From: Desulfarculus baarsii DSM 2075
GTDB lineage: Bacteria; Desulfobacterota; Desulfarculia; Desulfarculales; Desulfarculaceae
DNA length: 64,000 bases
NCBI RefSeq assembly: GCF_000143965.1
Contig: NC_014365.1
Location: forward strand, 3,003,501 to 3,067,500
Direction of reading: 5' to 3'
The notes below the pieces were generated by a model. It was given only the letters and a program-made list of their open reading frames with translations. It searched no databases and was not told the origin of the DNA. Both the position numbers and the translations under genes were made by a program. Shown here in pieces: positions 47,546 to 55,274 of this stretch (its first letter is position 1; the number at the start of each line of letters is the position of its first letter).

Positions 47546-48403
47546 TCAGAGCGCAAAGCCGGCGTCTTGGGCGGCGTCGCGGGCGTGATCGATAAAGAGC
47601 CGGGCAAAGGCGTCGACCTCGCCCAGGCCACGGCTCAGGCAACGCACCGTCAGGCCATCGGCGGCCAGGGCCCCGGCCCACGAATCCACGCCCTGGCCAC
47701 AGATGTCGCGCACCGCGTGTCCGCCGGCCACCAGCAGCAGCGGGACGAGCAACACCTTGCCCGCGCCCAGCCCGGCCAGGCCACGCCGCACGTGATCCAG
47801 GCCCAGCAGGCCATCCAGCGCGCCCACCAGGCACGGCGTTTCGGGGTAGAGCCGGCCCATCAGCGCTTGCAGCTCTTGGTAGACGCCGGTGGAGAAGCGT
47901 TTGTTGCCGTGGCCGGCGTAGCACAGCGCCGCGCCCTCGGCGCGGGCCATCTCCACGTCGCCGGCCAGGGCCTGGGCCGCCCGTTCGATGTCTTCCAGGT
48001 AGGGATGACGCGGACCGGGCTGGCCCAAGGCGGGCCGGCCCACGACCAGGAGGTCAAAGGGACGATGGGCCGGGTCCAGGGTTTGCACGCCGGCCAGGCC
48101 CTGGCACAAGGCCGTCAGGTCCATGAACTCCGAGCCGGCGAAGATGTGCAGCGGCTGGACGACCACCTCGCGGAAGCCTTCCTCGCGCAGTTGGGCCAGG
48201 GCCAGCAGCGGCCCCGGCGGCGGTTCGGCGCCCGTGCTTTTGGCCAAGGCCCGTCGCACGGCCTCGGCGGTCAGGCACAGGCGCGCCTCGGCGTGGGGAA
48301 AGGCGGCGCGGGCCAGGGCCACGACGTTGTCGACGCCGGCCATGGCCTGGGGCCGGCCGGCCCCGTGGGCGGCCAACAACAAGGCTGGTCTGTCTTGGAT
48401 CAT
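47546..48403 (-). CDS. cbiK: Sirohydrochlorin cobaltochelatase
   Basis: Inserts cobalt (or nickel or iron) into sirohydrochlorin, the first committed step of anaerobic B12 synthesis; 285 aa. The N-terminus is ALLLAAHGAG. The metal-binding histidines are in CYAGHGNKRFS and LVAGGHAVRDICG; VVQPLHIFAGSEFMDL is conserved. No signal peptide, so it is the cytoplasmic form. It lies 10 nt after the CBS protein gene. NrdJ, 5 kb away, needs the end product. Confidence 0.9.
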   Translation of the reverse strand: MIQDRPALLLAAHGAGRPQAMAGVDNVVALARAAFPHAEARLCLTAEAVRRALAKSTGAEPPPGPLLALAQLREEGFREVVVQPLHIFAGSEFMDLTALCQGLAGVQTLDPAHRPFDLLVVGRPALGQPGPRHPYLEDIERAAQALAGDVEMARAEGAALCYAGHGNKRFSTGVYQELQALMGRLYPETPCLVGALDGLLGLDHVRRGLAGLGAGKVLLVPLLLVAGGHAVRDICGQGVDSWAGALAADGLTVRCLSRGLGEVDAFARLFIDHARDAAQDAGFAL

Positions 48404-48413
48404 GCTGATTGGC

Positions 48414-49055
48414 TCACTGCTCCACCTTGTAGCCGGCGGCGGCCAGGTCGCGCTTCAGGCCTTGGGCCTGCTCGGTCTTGGCCCTGATATAGACCCTGTG
48501 CCCCTGGCTGGCCCGGTGGGGCAGGCTGAAGATGGCCTCCACCGGCGCGCCGTGGCTTTCCACGATGCGCGCTATCCGGCTCATGGCCCCCAGGTCGTTT
48601 TGGATGTCGACGCCCTCCAGCACCACCACCGACTGGCCGGCCCGCGCGCCGATGACATGCATGGTGGCGTTGAAGATCTCGGTCTCGGTGGCGATGCCCA
48701 CCAAACGGCCGTTGTCCACCACCGGAAAGGCCCCGATGCCCCGCTCCTGGCCCAGGCGGATGACATCCATGACGAAATCCTCGGGCGAGACGAACACCGG
48801 GTCTTTTTGCATGATGTCGCCCACGCGCAGGCGCGAGAGCAGATAGTTGCGTTCCTGGACGCTCAGCGAGGTGGCCTCGGAGGGCATGGCCTCCAGGATG
48901 CGCCGCAAGGTGACCATGCCCACCAGCCGGCCTTTTTTGTCCACCACCGGCAGGCGGCGGATGCGGTTGTCGTCCATCAGCTCCCGCGCTTCCATCAGAA
49001 GCGTTTCCGGGCCGACCGTGATCGGGTCCGGGGTCATCCAGTTTCTGACCTTCAT
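48414..49055 (-). CDS. Second tandem CBS-domain protein with ACT-like C-terminus
   Basis: A protein of 213 aa with the same plan as the one at 38528-39196: CBS 1 (VRNWMTPDPITVGPETLLM, RRLPVVDKKGRLVGMVT), CBS 2 (VGDIMQKDPVFVSPEDFVMD, AFPVVDNGRLVGIAT) and an ACT-like end (IARIVESHGAPVEAIFSLPH, HRVYIRAKT). Presumably an adenine-nucleotide sensor. ATG start with a GGCGGA-type ribosome binding site; it heads the transcript to cbiK. Confidence 0.88.
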   Translation of the reverse strand: MKVRNWMTPDPITVGPETLLMEARELMDDNRIRRLPVVDKKGRLVGMVTLRRILEAMPSEATSLSVQERNYLLSRLRVGDIMQKDPVFVSPEDFVMDVIRLGQERGIGAFPVVDNGRLVGIATETEIFNATMHVIGARAGQSVVVLEGVDIQNDLGAMSRIARIVESHGAPVEAIFSLPHRASQGHRVYIRAKTEQAQGLKRDLAAAGYKVEQ

Positions 49056-49220
49056 GATTTTCCGCCTCCCAGCGTCGGCCGCCGCGCGAAAGCCCAGTTT
49101 TTGCCCCTTATTTATTAACTACCTTTTCCATGCGCCGCCTGGCAAGGGCCTTGGCGTATTGCGCGGGCGGCAATTGACTTATACGATTGCCCACGACGGC
49201 TACAATCGACGGAGACGCGC

Positions 49221-50054
49221 ATGAAAAAAATCGGTTTGGCTCTGGGCGGCGGCGGGGCCAAGGGCCTGGCCCACCTGCTGATGCTGGAAGCCCTGGATGA
49301 AATGGGCCTCAAGCCGGCCTGCATTGCCGGGGCCAGCATCGGCGCGGTCTTCGGCGCGGCCTACGCCTCGGGCGTGGGCGTGGGCCGCATCCGCGAGGCG
49401 GTCGACGAACTGCTCTCCAAGGACGGCGTGCGCCTGCGCGAGCTGATCTTCACCCGCGACGGCCGCCGGTTGCTGGAGTTTTTCGAGCCGGCCCTCAAGG
49501 GCGGCGGCGTGTTGCGCGGCGAAAATTTCATGGCCTATCTCATGGAAAACATCCCCGCCGATTATTTCGAGGACCTGGAACTGCCGCTGAAGGTCGTCGC
49601 CGCCGATTTCTGGAGCCGCGAGGAGGTCGTCTTCGGGTCCGGCCCGCTGGGCCCGGCCATCAGGGCCAGCATGGCCATACCCTGGCTGTTCCAGCCGGTG
49701 CGCATGGGCGAGTTGCTGCTCATCGACGGCGGAGCGGTCAACCCCCTGCCCTACGACCTGTTGCAGGGCGAGTGCGACATCACCATCGCCATCGACGTCA
49801 TGGGCAGCCGGCCCCACCCCGGCAAGGAAAAGCCGGGCATGCTCGACTATCTGTTCAACACCTACCAGATCATGCAAAAGAGCATCGTGCGCCAGAAAAT
49901 GCGCGTGCGCCGGCCCGACGTCTACATCGACGTGGACGTGGCCGGCGTGCGGGTGATGGAATTTTTCAAGGCCGGCGAGATCTACCGCCAGGCCATGCCG
50001 GCCAAGGAGCGCCTCAAACGCCAACTCGGCCGCCTGCTGGACACCGACCGCTAA
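49221..50054 (+). CDS. Patatin-like phospholipase (RssA type)
   Basis: A Ser-Asp dyad lipid hydrolase of 277 aa. Oxyanion loop LALGGGGAKGLAHL, nucleophile in AGASIGAVFG (Ser about 38), catalytic Asp in LLIDGGAVNPLP (about 170), and WLFQPVRMG before it. No signal peptide. These cytoplasmic or membrane-bound proteins hydrolyse phospholipids or thioesters; the physiological substrate is not known. GACGGAGACG precedes ATG 49221. The TAA overlaps the stop of the selenoprotein gene on the other strand. Confidence 0.9.
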   Translation: MKKIGLALGGGGAKGLAHLLMLEALDEMGLKPACIAGASIGAVFGAAYASGVGVGRIREAVDELLSKDGVRLRELIFTRDGRRLLEFFEPALKGGGVLRGENFMAYLMENIPADYFEDLELPLKVVAADFWSREEVVFGSGPLGPAIRASMAIPWLFQPVRMGELLLIDGGAVNPLPYDLLQGECDITIAIDVMGSRPHPGKEKPGMLDYLFNTYQIMQKSIVRQKMRVRRPDVYIDVDVAGVRVMEFFKAGEIYRQAMPAKERLKRQLGRLLDTDR

Positions 50055-50353
50055 AGCGCGCAGGCCGAATGGCCGGACACGCCATGGACCTTCAGCCAGC
50101 GCAGCCGCCAAAAGCCGCCCAACGAAACGCGCGCCGCCGGCCCCACTTGCAGCAGGCCCATGTGGGCGTAGATCTCCAACCCGTCCTCAACGGATTTCAA
50201 ATAACGGCTTTTCCAGTCGGCCGGCGGCGGTCCGGGCGCAGCCTGCGCCCCGGGATTGCGGCCTCAGCCGCCGCCCCGCGTGGGGTCGACGATCAGGCTG
50301 CCGCCACGCTCGATGATCCATTGCCGGGCCTCGGGGTCGATCTGAAAGTTCAT
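50051..50353 (-). CDS. Candidate selenoprotein (UGA read as selenocysteine), 100 aa
   Basis: ATG 50353 has two GGAG motifs upstream (best at 6 nt) and a TATACT -10 candidate (plus 50386-50391). The frame runs 29 codons, meets TGA at 50264-50266, and stays open for 70 more codons to TAG 50051-50053. The N-terminus reads FQIDPEARQWIIERGG and SLIVDPTRGGG, then the UGA; the rest has YLKSVEDGLEIYAHMGLLQ and VSLGGFWRLRWLKVHGV. The two halves together resemble the small HesB-like or CC/Se-motif selenoproteins (helix with A..I...GG, a Cys/Sec-Gly motif, then a VY strand and a final L.V.G strand). A SECIS-like hairpin follows the UGA. A pseudogene with a nonsense codon is the alternative. Converges with the patatin gene with 4 nt of overlap. 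Confidence 0.7.
50232..50253 (-). promoter_or_regulatory. Candidate bacterial SECIS hairpin
   Basis: On the minus strand, 11 to 32 nt after the UGA, a 9-bp GC-rich stem with one bulged G closes a 3-nt loop GGC. Two G residues start the apical loop, 20 nt from the UGA. This meets the bSECIS rules of a G in the first loop positions and 16-37 nt spacing. The high local GC makes chance stems possible. Confidence 0.55.
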
Positions 50354-50440
50354 GCTCCGCTCCGCGAAGGTGTATCTTTAAACAGAGTATAACCCCGGAT
50401 TATCGGCCGCGCCCATGCCGGCGCGCCAAAAGGCGGCAAA

Positions 50441-50635
50441 ATGACGATGGATCGACAAACGCTGCTGGCCCGGCGCGAACAATGCGCCCAGGAGCTGGCC
50501 GAGGCCCGGGCGGCCATGCCCTTTCATTCGGCCCGGCCCTGGCAGCTCGAACGCCTGGAGCGGGCCGAGGAAGAGCTGGCCGAGGCCGAGCGCCTCCTGG
50601 CCCAGTGCGCGCAAGAGGCCTCGGACGCCAAATGA
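50441..50635 (+). CDS. Small coiled-coil hypothetical protein
   Basis: A protein of 64 aa, almost all one charged helix (LLARREQCAQELAEARAAMP, LERLERAEEELAEAERLLAQ), probably a coiled coil. AAGGCGG lies before ATG 50441; a second ATG follows two codons later. No family is recognised. It could be spurious, but start signals and composition are plausible. Confidence 0.5.
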   Translation: MTMDRQTLLARREQCAQELAEARAAMPFHSARPWQLERLERAEEELAEAERLLAQCAQEASDAK

Positions 50636-50637
50636 AA

Positions 50638-50668
50638 CGCCCGGCGGAAGGCGCGCTCCCGCCGGGCG
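50638..50668. terminator. Terminator between the small gene and the acyl-CoA synthetase
   Basis: CGCCCGGCGG (50638-50647) and CCGCCGGGCG (50659-50668) form a perfect 10-bp stem. On the minus strand TTTCATTT follows, so it mainly ends the synthetase transcript. Confidence 0.75.
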
Positions 50669-50689
50669 TGAACGTCGAGCCTGGCCGGC

Positions 50690-52819
50690 CTAGTTCCGGC
50701 CGGCCTTGACGATCAGGGCGTCGACGATCCTGGGCTGGCCGTCAACGAACAAGATCGGGTTCAAGTCCATCTCGGCGATCTCGGGGTGGTTGAGGGCCAC
50801 CTGGCCCAGCCGGACCAGCAGATCGGCCACCGCCGCCAGGTCCACCGCGCCCATGCCCCGGAAATCACCCAAAATGGCCCGGCCACGCAGGCTCTCCAGC
50901 ATGGCCAGGCCGTCAACGGCCGCCAGGGGGGCCAGGCGCAGGGCCGTGTCGCGCAGGGCCTCGGCCAAGACGCCGCCCAGGCCGCAGAGCACCAGCGGCG
51001 GGAAACTGGGGAAGCGCGTCACGCCGGCGATCAGCTCGCGGCCGGTCGGCAGCATCTCGGCCACCAGCAAGCCGGCGGCGGGCGCGGCCTGGCGAATTTT
51101 CCGGCAGGCCTGGGCCACGGCGTCGGCGTCGGCCAGATTCAGATGCACCAGGCCCAGCTCGGTCTTGTGCTGGACGCTGGCCAGGCAGCCCTTGACCGCC
51201 ACCGGCCAGCCCAGCCGCCGGGCCGCCGCCACGGCCTGGTCCACGTCGGCGCAGAACTCCTCGCGGCAGACCGGCAGGCCATAGGCCGCCAGCACCTGTT
51301 TAGCCTGGTGTTCGTCGAGGGTCGGCGCGGCCAGCAATTCGCTGGCCCGGGCGGCCACCGGCGGCGTGGGCGGCGCTTCGGCGGCGGGCCGCGTGGCGAT
51401 CTGGTGGGCGCGGTGCATCAGGGCCATGGTCCGCGCCGCCCGTTCGGGCGAATCGAACACCGGGATCTGGGCCGCCAGCAGGCTGTCCACGGCGTGGTCG
51501 GCGCGATCGAAAAACGACGAGGTCAACAGCGGCTTGCCGTGGGCCCAGGGCATGGGCGTCAGCTCGCTCAGGTCGGCCAGCATCATCTGGTCCAGTTCCT
51601 GGCGCGAGATGTCGATGAACTTGCTGAACACCTGGTGGGCCATGGCCGCCCAGCCGGTGTCCATGATGCCGTGCAGCAAGACGCCGTCGATCTGCGGGTC
51701 TTCGAACAAAATGCGCGGCAAGGTCTTGGTCATCGTGCTCATGTCCACGTGGAAGGTCAGGTCCACGGGGTTGCCCACCGGCGCGTGGGGCGGCATGTGC
51801 TGACGCAGCTTGGCCTGGGTCTCGGGCGAAAGCGACGGCATTTCCATGCCTTCGGCTTGCAGGGTGGTGGCCATGCCCGAGCCCGGCCCGCCGCTGTTGG
51901 TCAGCACCGCCACGCGGCGGCCCTTCATGGCCGGCTGATGGGCCAGGGCGTCGCCCAGGCGATAGACATCCTCGATGGTCGGCACGCGGATGACGCCGGC
52001 CTGGGCGAACAGGCCGTCGTAGATGAAGTCCGGCCCGGCCAGGGCCCCGGTGTGGCTGGAGCCGCTGCGCGCGCCAAACTCGTTGCCGCCCACGTATTGG
52101 GCCACGATGGGCTTATCGCGGCTGATCCGGCTGGCCACGGCCAGAAACTCCTTGGGCCGGCGGATGCACTCGATGTAGAGCCCGATGGCCGTGGTCTGGG
52201 GGTCGTCGCCCAGATATTCCAGGCAATCGACCAAATCGATGCTGGCCTCGTTGCCCACGCTGACGCCTTTGCTGATGCGCACGCCGCGCTGGCCCAGATA
52301 ATAGTTGGTCTGGGTGACGTATGTCCCGCTCTGGCTGACCAGCGACAGCCCGCCCGGCGGGGCGCACAGCGGCGAAACGGCGGTGTTGAGCGGCAGGTGG
52401 GCGTTGACCACGCCCATGCAGTTGGGCCCCACGAAGCGCAGGCCGTGTTTGTTGGCTATATCAACAACCTGCCACTCCAGATCCTGGCCGTCGGGGCCGG
52501 TCTCCTTGAAGCCGGCGGTGACGACCACCGCGTGGCGCGTGCCCAGCTTGCCCAGATCGTCGATCATTTGCGGCACCAGCTTGGTGGGCACCACCAGCAG
52601 GGCCAGGTCCGGGGCAAAGGGCAGATCGGCAATGGTCGGGTAGACCTTGTGGCCGAAGATTTCCTTCTCGGTGGGGTGGACGGGCAGCACCTGGCCGGGA
52701 AAGCCGCTGGCCACGATATTGAGCATCTGCATGGTGCCCATCTTGGTGGGATGGCTGCTGGCGCCCAAGACGGCGATGGACTTGGGGGCCAGGATGGTTT
52801 CCAAGGGATTGGCTGGCAT
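50690..52819 (-). CDS. ADP-forming acyl-CoA synthetase (fused alpha-beta subunits)
   Basis: NDP-forming acetate/acyl-CoA ligase of 709 aa. Order: CoA-binding Rossmann domain (IAVLGASSHPTKMG, VGPNCMGVVN, LVSQSGTYV), the succinyl-CoA ligase-like domain with the phospho-His in SGSSHTGALAGPD (about 255), then after about 480 the ATP-grasp beta part (LDEHQAKQVLAAYGLPV, WPVAVKGCLASVQHKTELG, VLCGLGGVLAEALRD, MDLNPILFV). It interconverts acyl-CoA and acid with ATP formation. The acyl chain accepted is unknown. ATG start with AAGGTGA upstream. Confidence 0.88.
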   Translation of the reverse strand: MPANPLETILAPKSIAVLGASSHPTKMGTMQMLNIVASGFPGQVLPVHPTEKEIFGHKVYPTIADLPFAPDLALLVVPTKLVPQMIDDLGKLGTRHAVVVTAGFKETGPDGQDLEWQVVDIANKHGLRFVGPNCMGVVNAHLPLNTAVSPLCAPPGGLSLVSQSGTYVTQTNYYLGQRGVRISKGVSVGNEASIDLVDCLEYLGDDPQTTAIGLYIECIRRPKEFLAVASRISRDKPIVAQYVGGNEFGARSGSSHTGALAGPDFIYDGLFAQAGVIRVPTIEDVYRLGDALAHQPAMKGRRVAVLTNSGGPGSGMATTLQAEGMEMPSLSPETQAKLRQHMPPHAPVGNPVDLTFHVDMSTMTKTLPRILFEDPQIDGVLLHGIMDTGWAAMAHQVFSKFIDISRQELDQMMLADLSELTPMPWAHGKPLLTSSFFDRADHAVDSLLAAQIPVFDSPERAARTMALMHRAHQIATRPAAEAPPTPPVAARASELLAAPTLDEHQAKQVLAAYGLPVCREEFCADVDQAVAAARRLGWPVAVKGCLASVQHKTELGLVHLNLADADAVAQACRKIRQAAPAAGLLVAEMLPTGRELIAGVTRFPSFPPLVLCGLGGVLAEALRDTALRLAPLAAVDGLAMLESLRGRAILGDFRGMGAVDLAAVADLLVRLGQVALNHPEIAEMDLNPILFVDGQPRIVDALIVKAGRN

Positions 52820-53187
52820 GTGGTCGTCACCTTTCGGAAGGCGCGCGGCCGGGGTGGCGGCGCGGTTGGCTGCGGGTGGTTGACGCCGTGGTCGAGGCCT
52901 GGCCAGGCATGGCTCGACCCGATCCTTTCCGAATGATACTCAATGTAAACGTTGTTTTTCAATCGATAAGCGTGTAATGCGGCGCGTTTTGATTATCTTG
53001 GTAAGTTTTTGCGACGGAATTTGTCGTGGATATAAACTTCGGCGCGCGAGCGCTGGTGGCGCGCGCTGGCCACGAAAATCAAAAGCACGCCCAACCGCCT
53101 AGGCGGCGGCGCGTGCTCGCGGAGCATGAAAATCCATAACCAGCCGGGCGCGGGGCCGGCCGGCGCTTTTTTGCGGCCTTGGCCGGC
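52820..53187. other. 368-bp gap with several strong stem-loops
   Basis: No gene is seen. From about 52937 to 53010 the DNA is unusually AT-rich. It is followed by a stem with GCGCGC arms (near 53043-53075), a compound hairpin at about 53082-53117 (outer AGCACGC/GCGTGCT, inner palindrome CCGCCTAGGCGG), and at 53150-53173 a GC-rich palindrome followed by T6 on the plus strand. That T-run would suit a plus-strand RNA, although both flanking genes are on the minus strand. A small RNA or a leader of the synthetase gene is possible. Confidence 0.4.
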
Positions 53188-53397
53188 CTAGCCGGCGGCG
53201 GCCATCTGCATCATGGCCTCTTGGCAGTCGTCGCGGAAAAGGCAGTCGCCTTGGCCGCAATCGCCGATGGTGGCGAAACAGGGCGCGTTGCCTTCGGCCA
53301 CCTGGATGGCCCGGATCAGCTCTGTTTTGCGCAGCTTGGCAAAGTTTTCCATACCCAGGGTCTTGGCCATCAGGCGCAGGCTCTTAACCGTTGGCAT
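53188..53397 (-). CDS. SAP/Rho-N-like small protein with a Cys motif
   Basis: A protein of 69 aa. Residues 1-36 (VKSLRLMAKTLGMENFAKLR, KTELIRAIQ) are a SAP or Rho N-terminal helix-hairpin that binds nucleic acid. The rest carries four cysteines (CFATIGDCGQGDCLFRDDC) in a metal-binding pattern. Proteins with the same two parts occur in deltaproteobacteria with no known role. A GGAGAC-type site precedes ATG 53397; nrdJ ends 29 nt upstream. Confidence 0.75.
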   Translation of the reverse strand: MPTVKSLRLMAKTLGMENFAKLRKTELIRAIQVAEGNAPCFATIGDCGQGDCLFRDDCQEAMMQMAAAG

Positions 53398-53426
53398 TTT
53401 GGTCTCCGTTCAAGTGTCGCCGGCCA

Positions 53427-55241
53427 TCAGTCGCAGCAACCGCCGCCGCAGGCGCGGCTGGCCGGGCTGAAGCCGCATGACGGCGGCGTTTCGCAACCCC
53501 CACTTGCTTCCACTCTAGCGCCCTCGGCCGCCGGGCTCAACCGCAAAACCTGCTCCATTCGGCAGCCGTGGCGAAAAACCGTCACGCCCTTGAGGTTCAG
53601 CGCGTGGGCTTGCAGAAATATCTCGCGCACCTGCCCGACCGTGGCCGCGCTCGGCAGGTTAATCGTCTTGCTGACGCCGTTGTCCACGTGTCGCTGGCAG
53701 GCCGCCTGCATGGCCAGATGATCATGGGGGGCGATCTGGTGGGCGGTGGCGAACAAGCGTGCTTCGGCGGCGGGCAGGCCCTGCACGGCGCTGGCCCGGC
53801 CCTGGGCGCGCAGGGCGGCCAGGTTGGCCGGACTGTCCAGGCCAAGGGCGCGCAGCCGCTGCAAGAACGGCCGGCAGGTCAGCTCCAGCACCTGGCCGTC
53901 TTGCATATGGCGGTGATAATGCAGGGCAAACAGTGGCTCGATGCCCGATGACCAGCCCAGCAGCAACGAGAGCGCGCCGGTGGGGGCGATGGTGCTGACG
54001 GTGGCGTTGCGCATGTTTTTGGCGCCGGCGGCGCGCGGGGCGCTATTGGCAAAGGCTGGAAAATCGCCGCGTCGCCGGGCCAGGGCGGCGCTCTGCTCCC
54101 TGGCGGCGGCCGTGACGCGGGCCATGACTCGGCCGGCCAGATCGCGGGCGGGCTGGCTGTCGTAGGCCAGGCCCAGCATGATCAGGGCGTCGGCCAGGCC
54201 CAGCAGACCCAGGCCGATCTTGCGCGTGCGCAGGCTGGCCTCCGCCACCTGGGGCAGGGGCTGGCGGTTTATCTCCAAAACGTCATCGAGAAAGCGCGTG
54301 GCCAGGGCGGCGGCCTCTTCCAGGGCCGGCCAGTCCATATCGCCGCCGCGCACGAAGCGCGGCAGGGCCAAAGAGCCCAGCACGCACGATTCATAAGGCA
54401 GAAGGGGTTGTTCGCCGCAGGGGTTGACCGCCTCGATGGCCCCCAGGGCCGGCGTGGGGTTGGCCCGGTTGATGGCCCCGCCAAAGAGCATCCCCGGCTC
54501 ACCCGAGGCGTGGGCGGCTCGGGCCACGACCTCCAGCAGCTCGGCCGCCTCCAAGGTGGCCACGGTCCGACCGTGGCGGGGGTTGCGCAGCGCCCAACCC
54601 CGGCCCTGGGCCGCCGCGTCCATGAAGGCGTCGTCGGCCCACAGCGAAAGGTTGAAGTTCTCCAGCCTGCCCGGCGTCTGTTTGGCCGTCACGAACTCCA
54701 GGATATCGGGGTGCCAGGCCGCCAGCGAGGCCATGTTGGCCCCCCGCCGCACCCCGCCCTGGCGCACGGCCTCGGTGGCCACGTCAAATACGTGCATGAA
54801 GCTCAGCGGCCCGGAGCTGACGCCCCTGGTCGAGGCCACGTCATCGCCCCTGGGCCGCAGTCGCGAAAAGTCAAAGCCCGTGCCACCGCCGGATTTGTGG
54901 ATCAACGCCGCCTGCTTGAGCGCCTCGAAGATCGACTCCAGCGAGTCTTCCACCGGCAGCACGAAGCAGGCCGACAACTGGCCCAGCCGCCGGCCGGCGT
55001 TGATCAGCGTGGGCGAGTTGGGCAAAAACAGCCCCCCCGCCATCAGCTCGAAAAAACGCCCGGCCATGGCCGCGGCCGAGGCCGCGCCGTCCCAACGCTC
55101 CTCGGCCGCGGCCACGGCCCGGGCCACCCGCCAGAGCATCCGTTCGGGGCTCTCGTGGCGTCCGTCGGGCCCCACGGCCAGATAGCGCCGCCGCAGCAGT
55201 TCGGCCGCCTCGGGCGCGAATGGCGAAACTTCACCGTTCAT
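53427..55241 (-). CDS. nrdJ: Vitamin B12-dependent (class II) ribonucleotide reductase
   Basis: Makes deoxynucleotides with or without oxygen using adenosylcobalamin; 604 aa, the short monomeric or dimeric form. SGGGTGFDFSRLRPRGDDV, RRGANMASLAAWHPDI, the radical and catalytic Cys-Glu in VNPCGEQPLLPYESC, TVSTIAPTGALSLLLG, and the redox tail RACGGGCC. An active-site Cys lies in LSACFVLPVEDSLESIF. No second subunit is required. ATG 55241. No cobalamin riboswitch or NrdR box is visible upstream. Confidence 0.95.
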   Translation of the reverse strand: MNGEVSPFAPEAAELLRRRYLAVGPDGRHESPERMLWRVARAVAAAEERWDGAASAAAMAGRFFELMAGGLFLPNSPTLINAGRRLGQLSACFVLPVEDSLESIFEALKQAALIHKSGGGTGFDFSRLRPRGDDVASTRGVSSGPLSFMHVFDVATEAVRQGGVRRGANMASLAAWHPDILEFVTAKQTPGRLENFNLSLWADDAFMDAAAQGRGWALRNPRHGRTVATLEAAELLEVVARAAHASGEPGMLFGGAINRANPTPALGAIEAVNPCGEQPLLPYESCVLGSLALPRFVRGGDMDWPALEEAAALATRFLDDVLEINRQPLPQVAEASLRTRKIGLGLLGLADALIMLGLAYDSQPARDLAGRVMARVTAAAREQSAALARRRGDFPAFANSAPRAAGAKNMRNATVSTIAPTGALSLLLGWSSGIEPLFALHYHRHMQDGQVLELTCRPFLQRLRALGLDSPANLAALRAQGRASAVQGLPAAEARLFATAHQIAPHDHLAMQAACQRHVDNGVSKTINLPSAATVGQVREIFLQAHALNLKGVTVFRHGCRMEQVLRLSPAAEGARVEASGGCETPPSCGFSPASRACGGGCCD

Positions 55242-55274
55242 GCCTGAATTATAGCGCCGTGGCGGCGCGGGTGG

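Noticed and set aside
50786-52936. An open frame of 716 codons on the plus strand over the acyl-CoA synthetase
   Set aside because: Antisense shadow of a gene with all family motifs; composition is typical of reverse-strand reading in GC-rich DNA.
55242-55274. Cobalamin riboswitch or NrdR box before nrdJ
   Set aside because: Only 33 nt separate nrdJ from the preceding gene and neither the B12 box nor an NrdR repeat is present.
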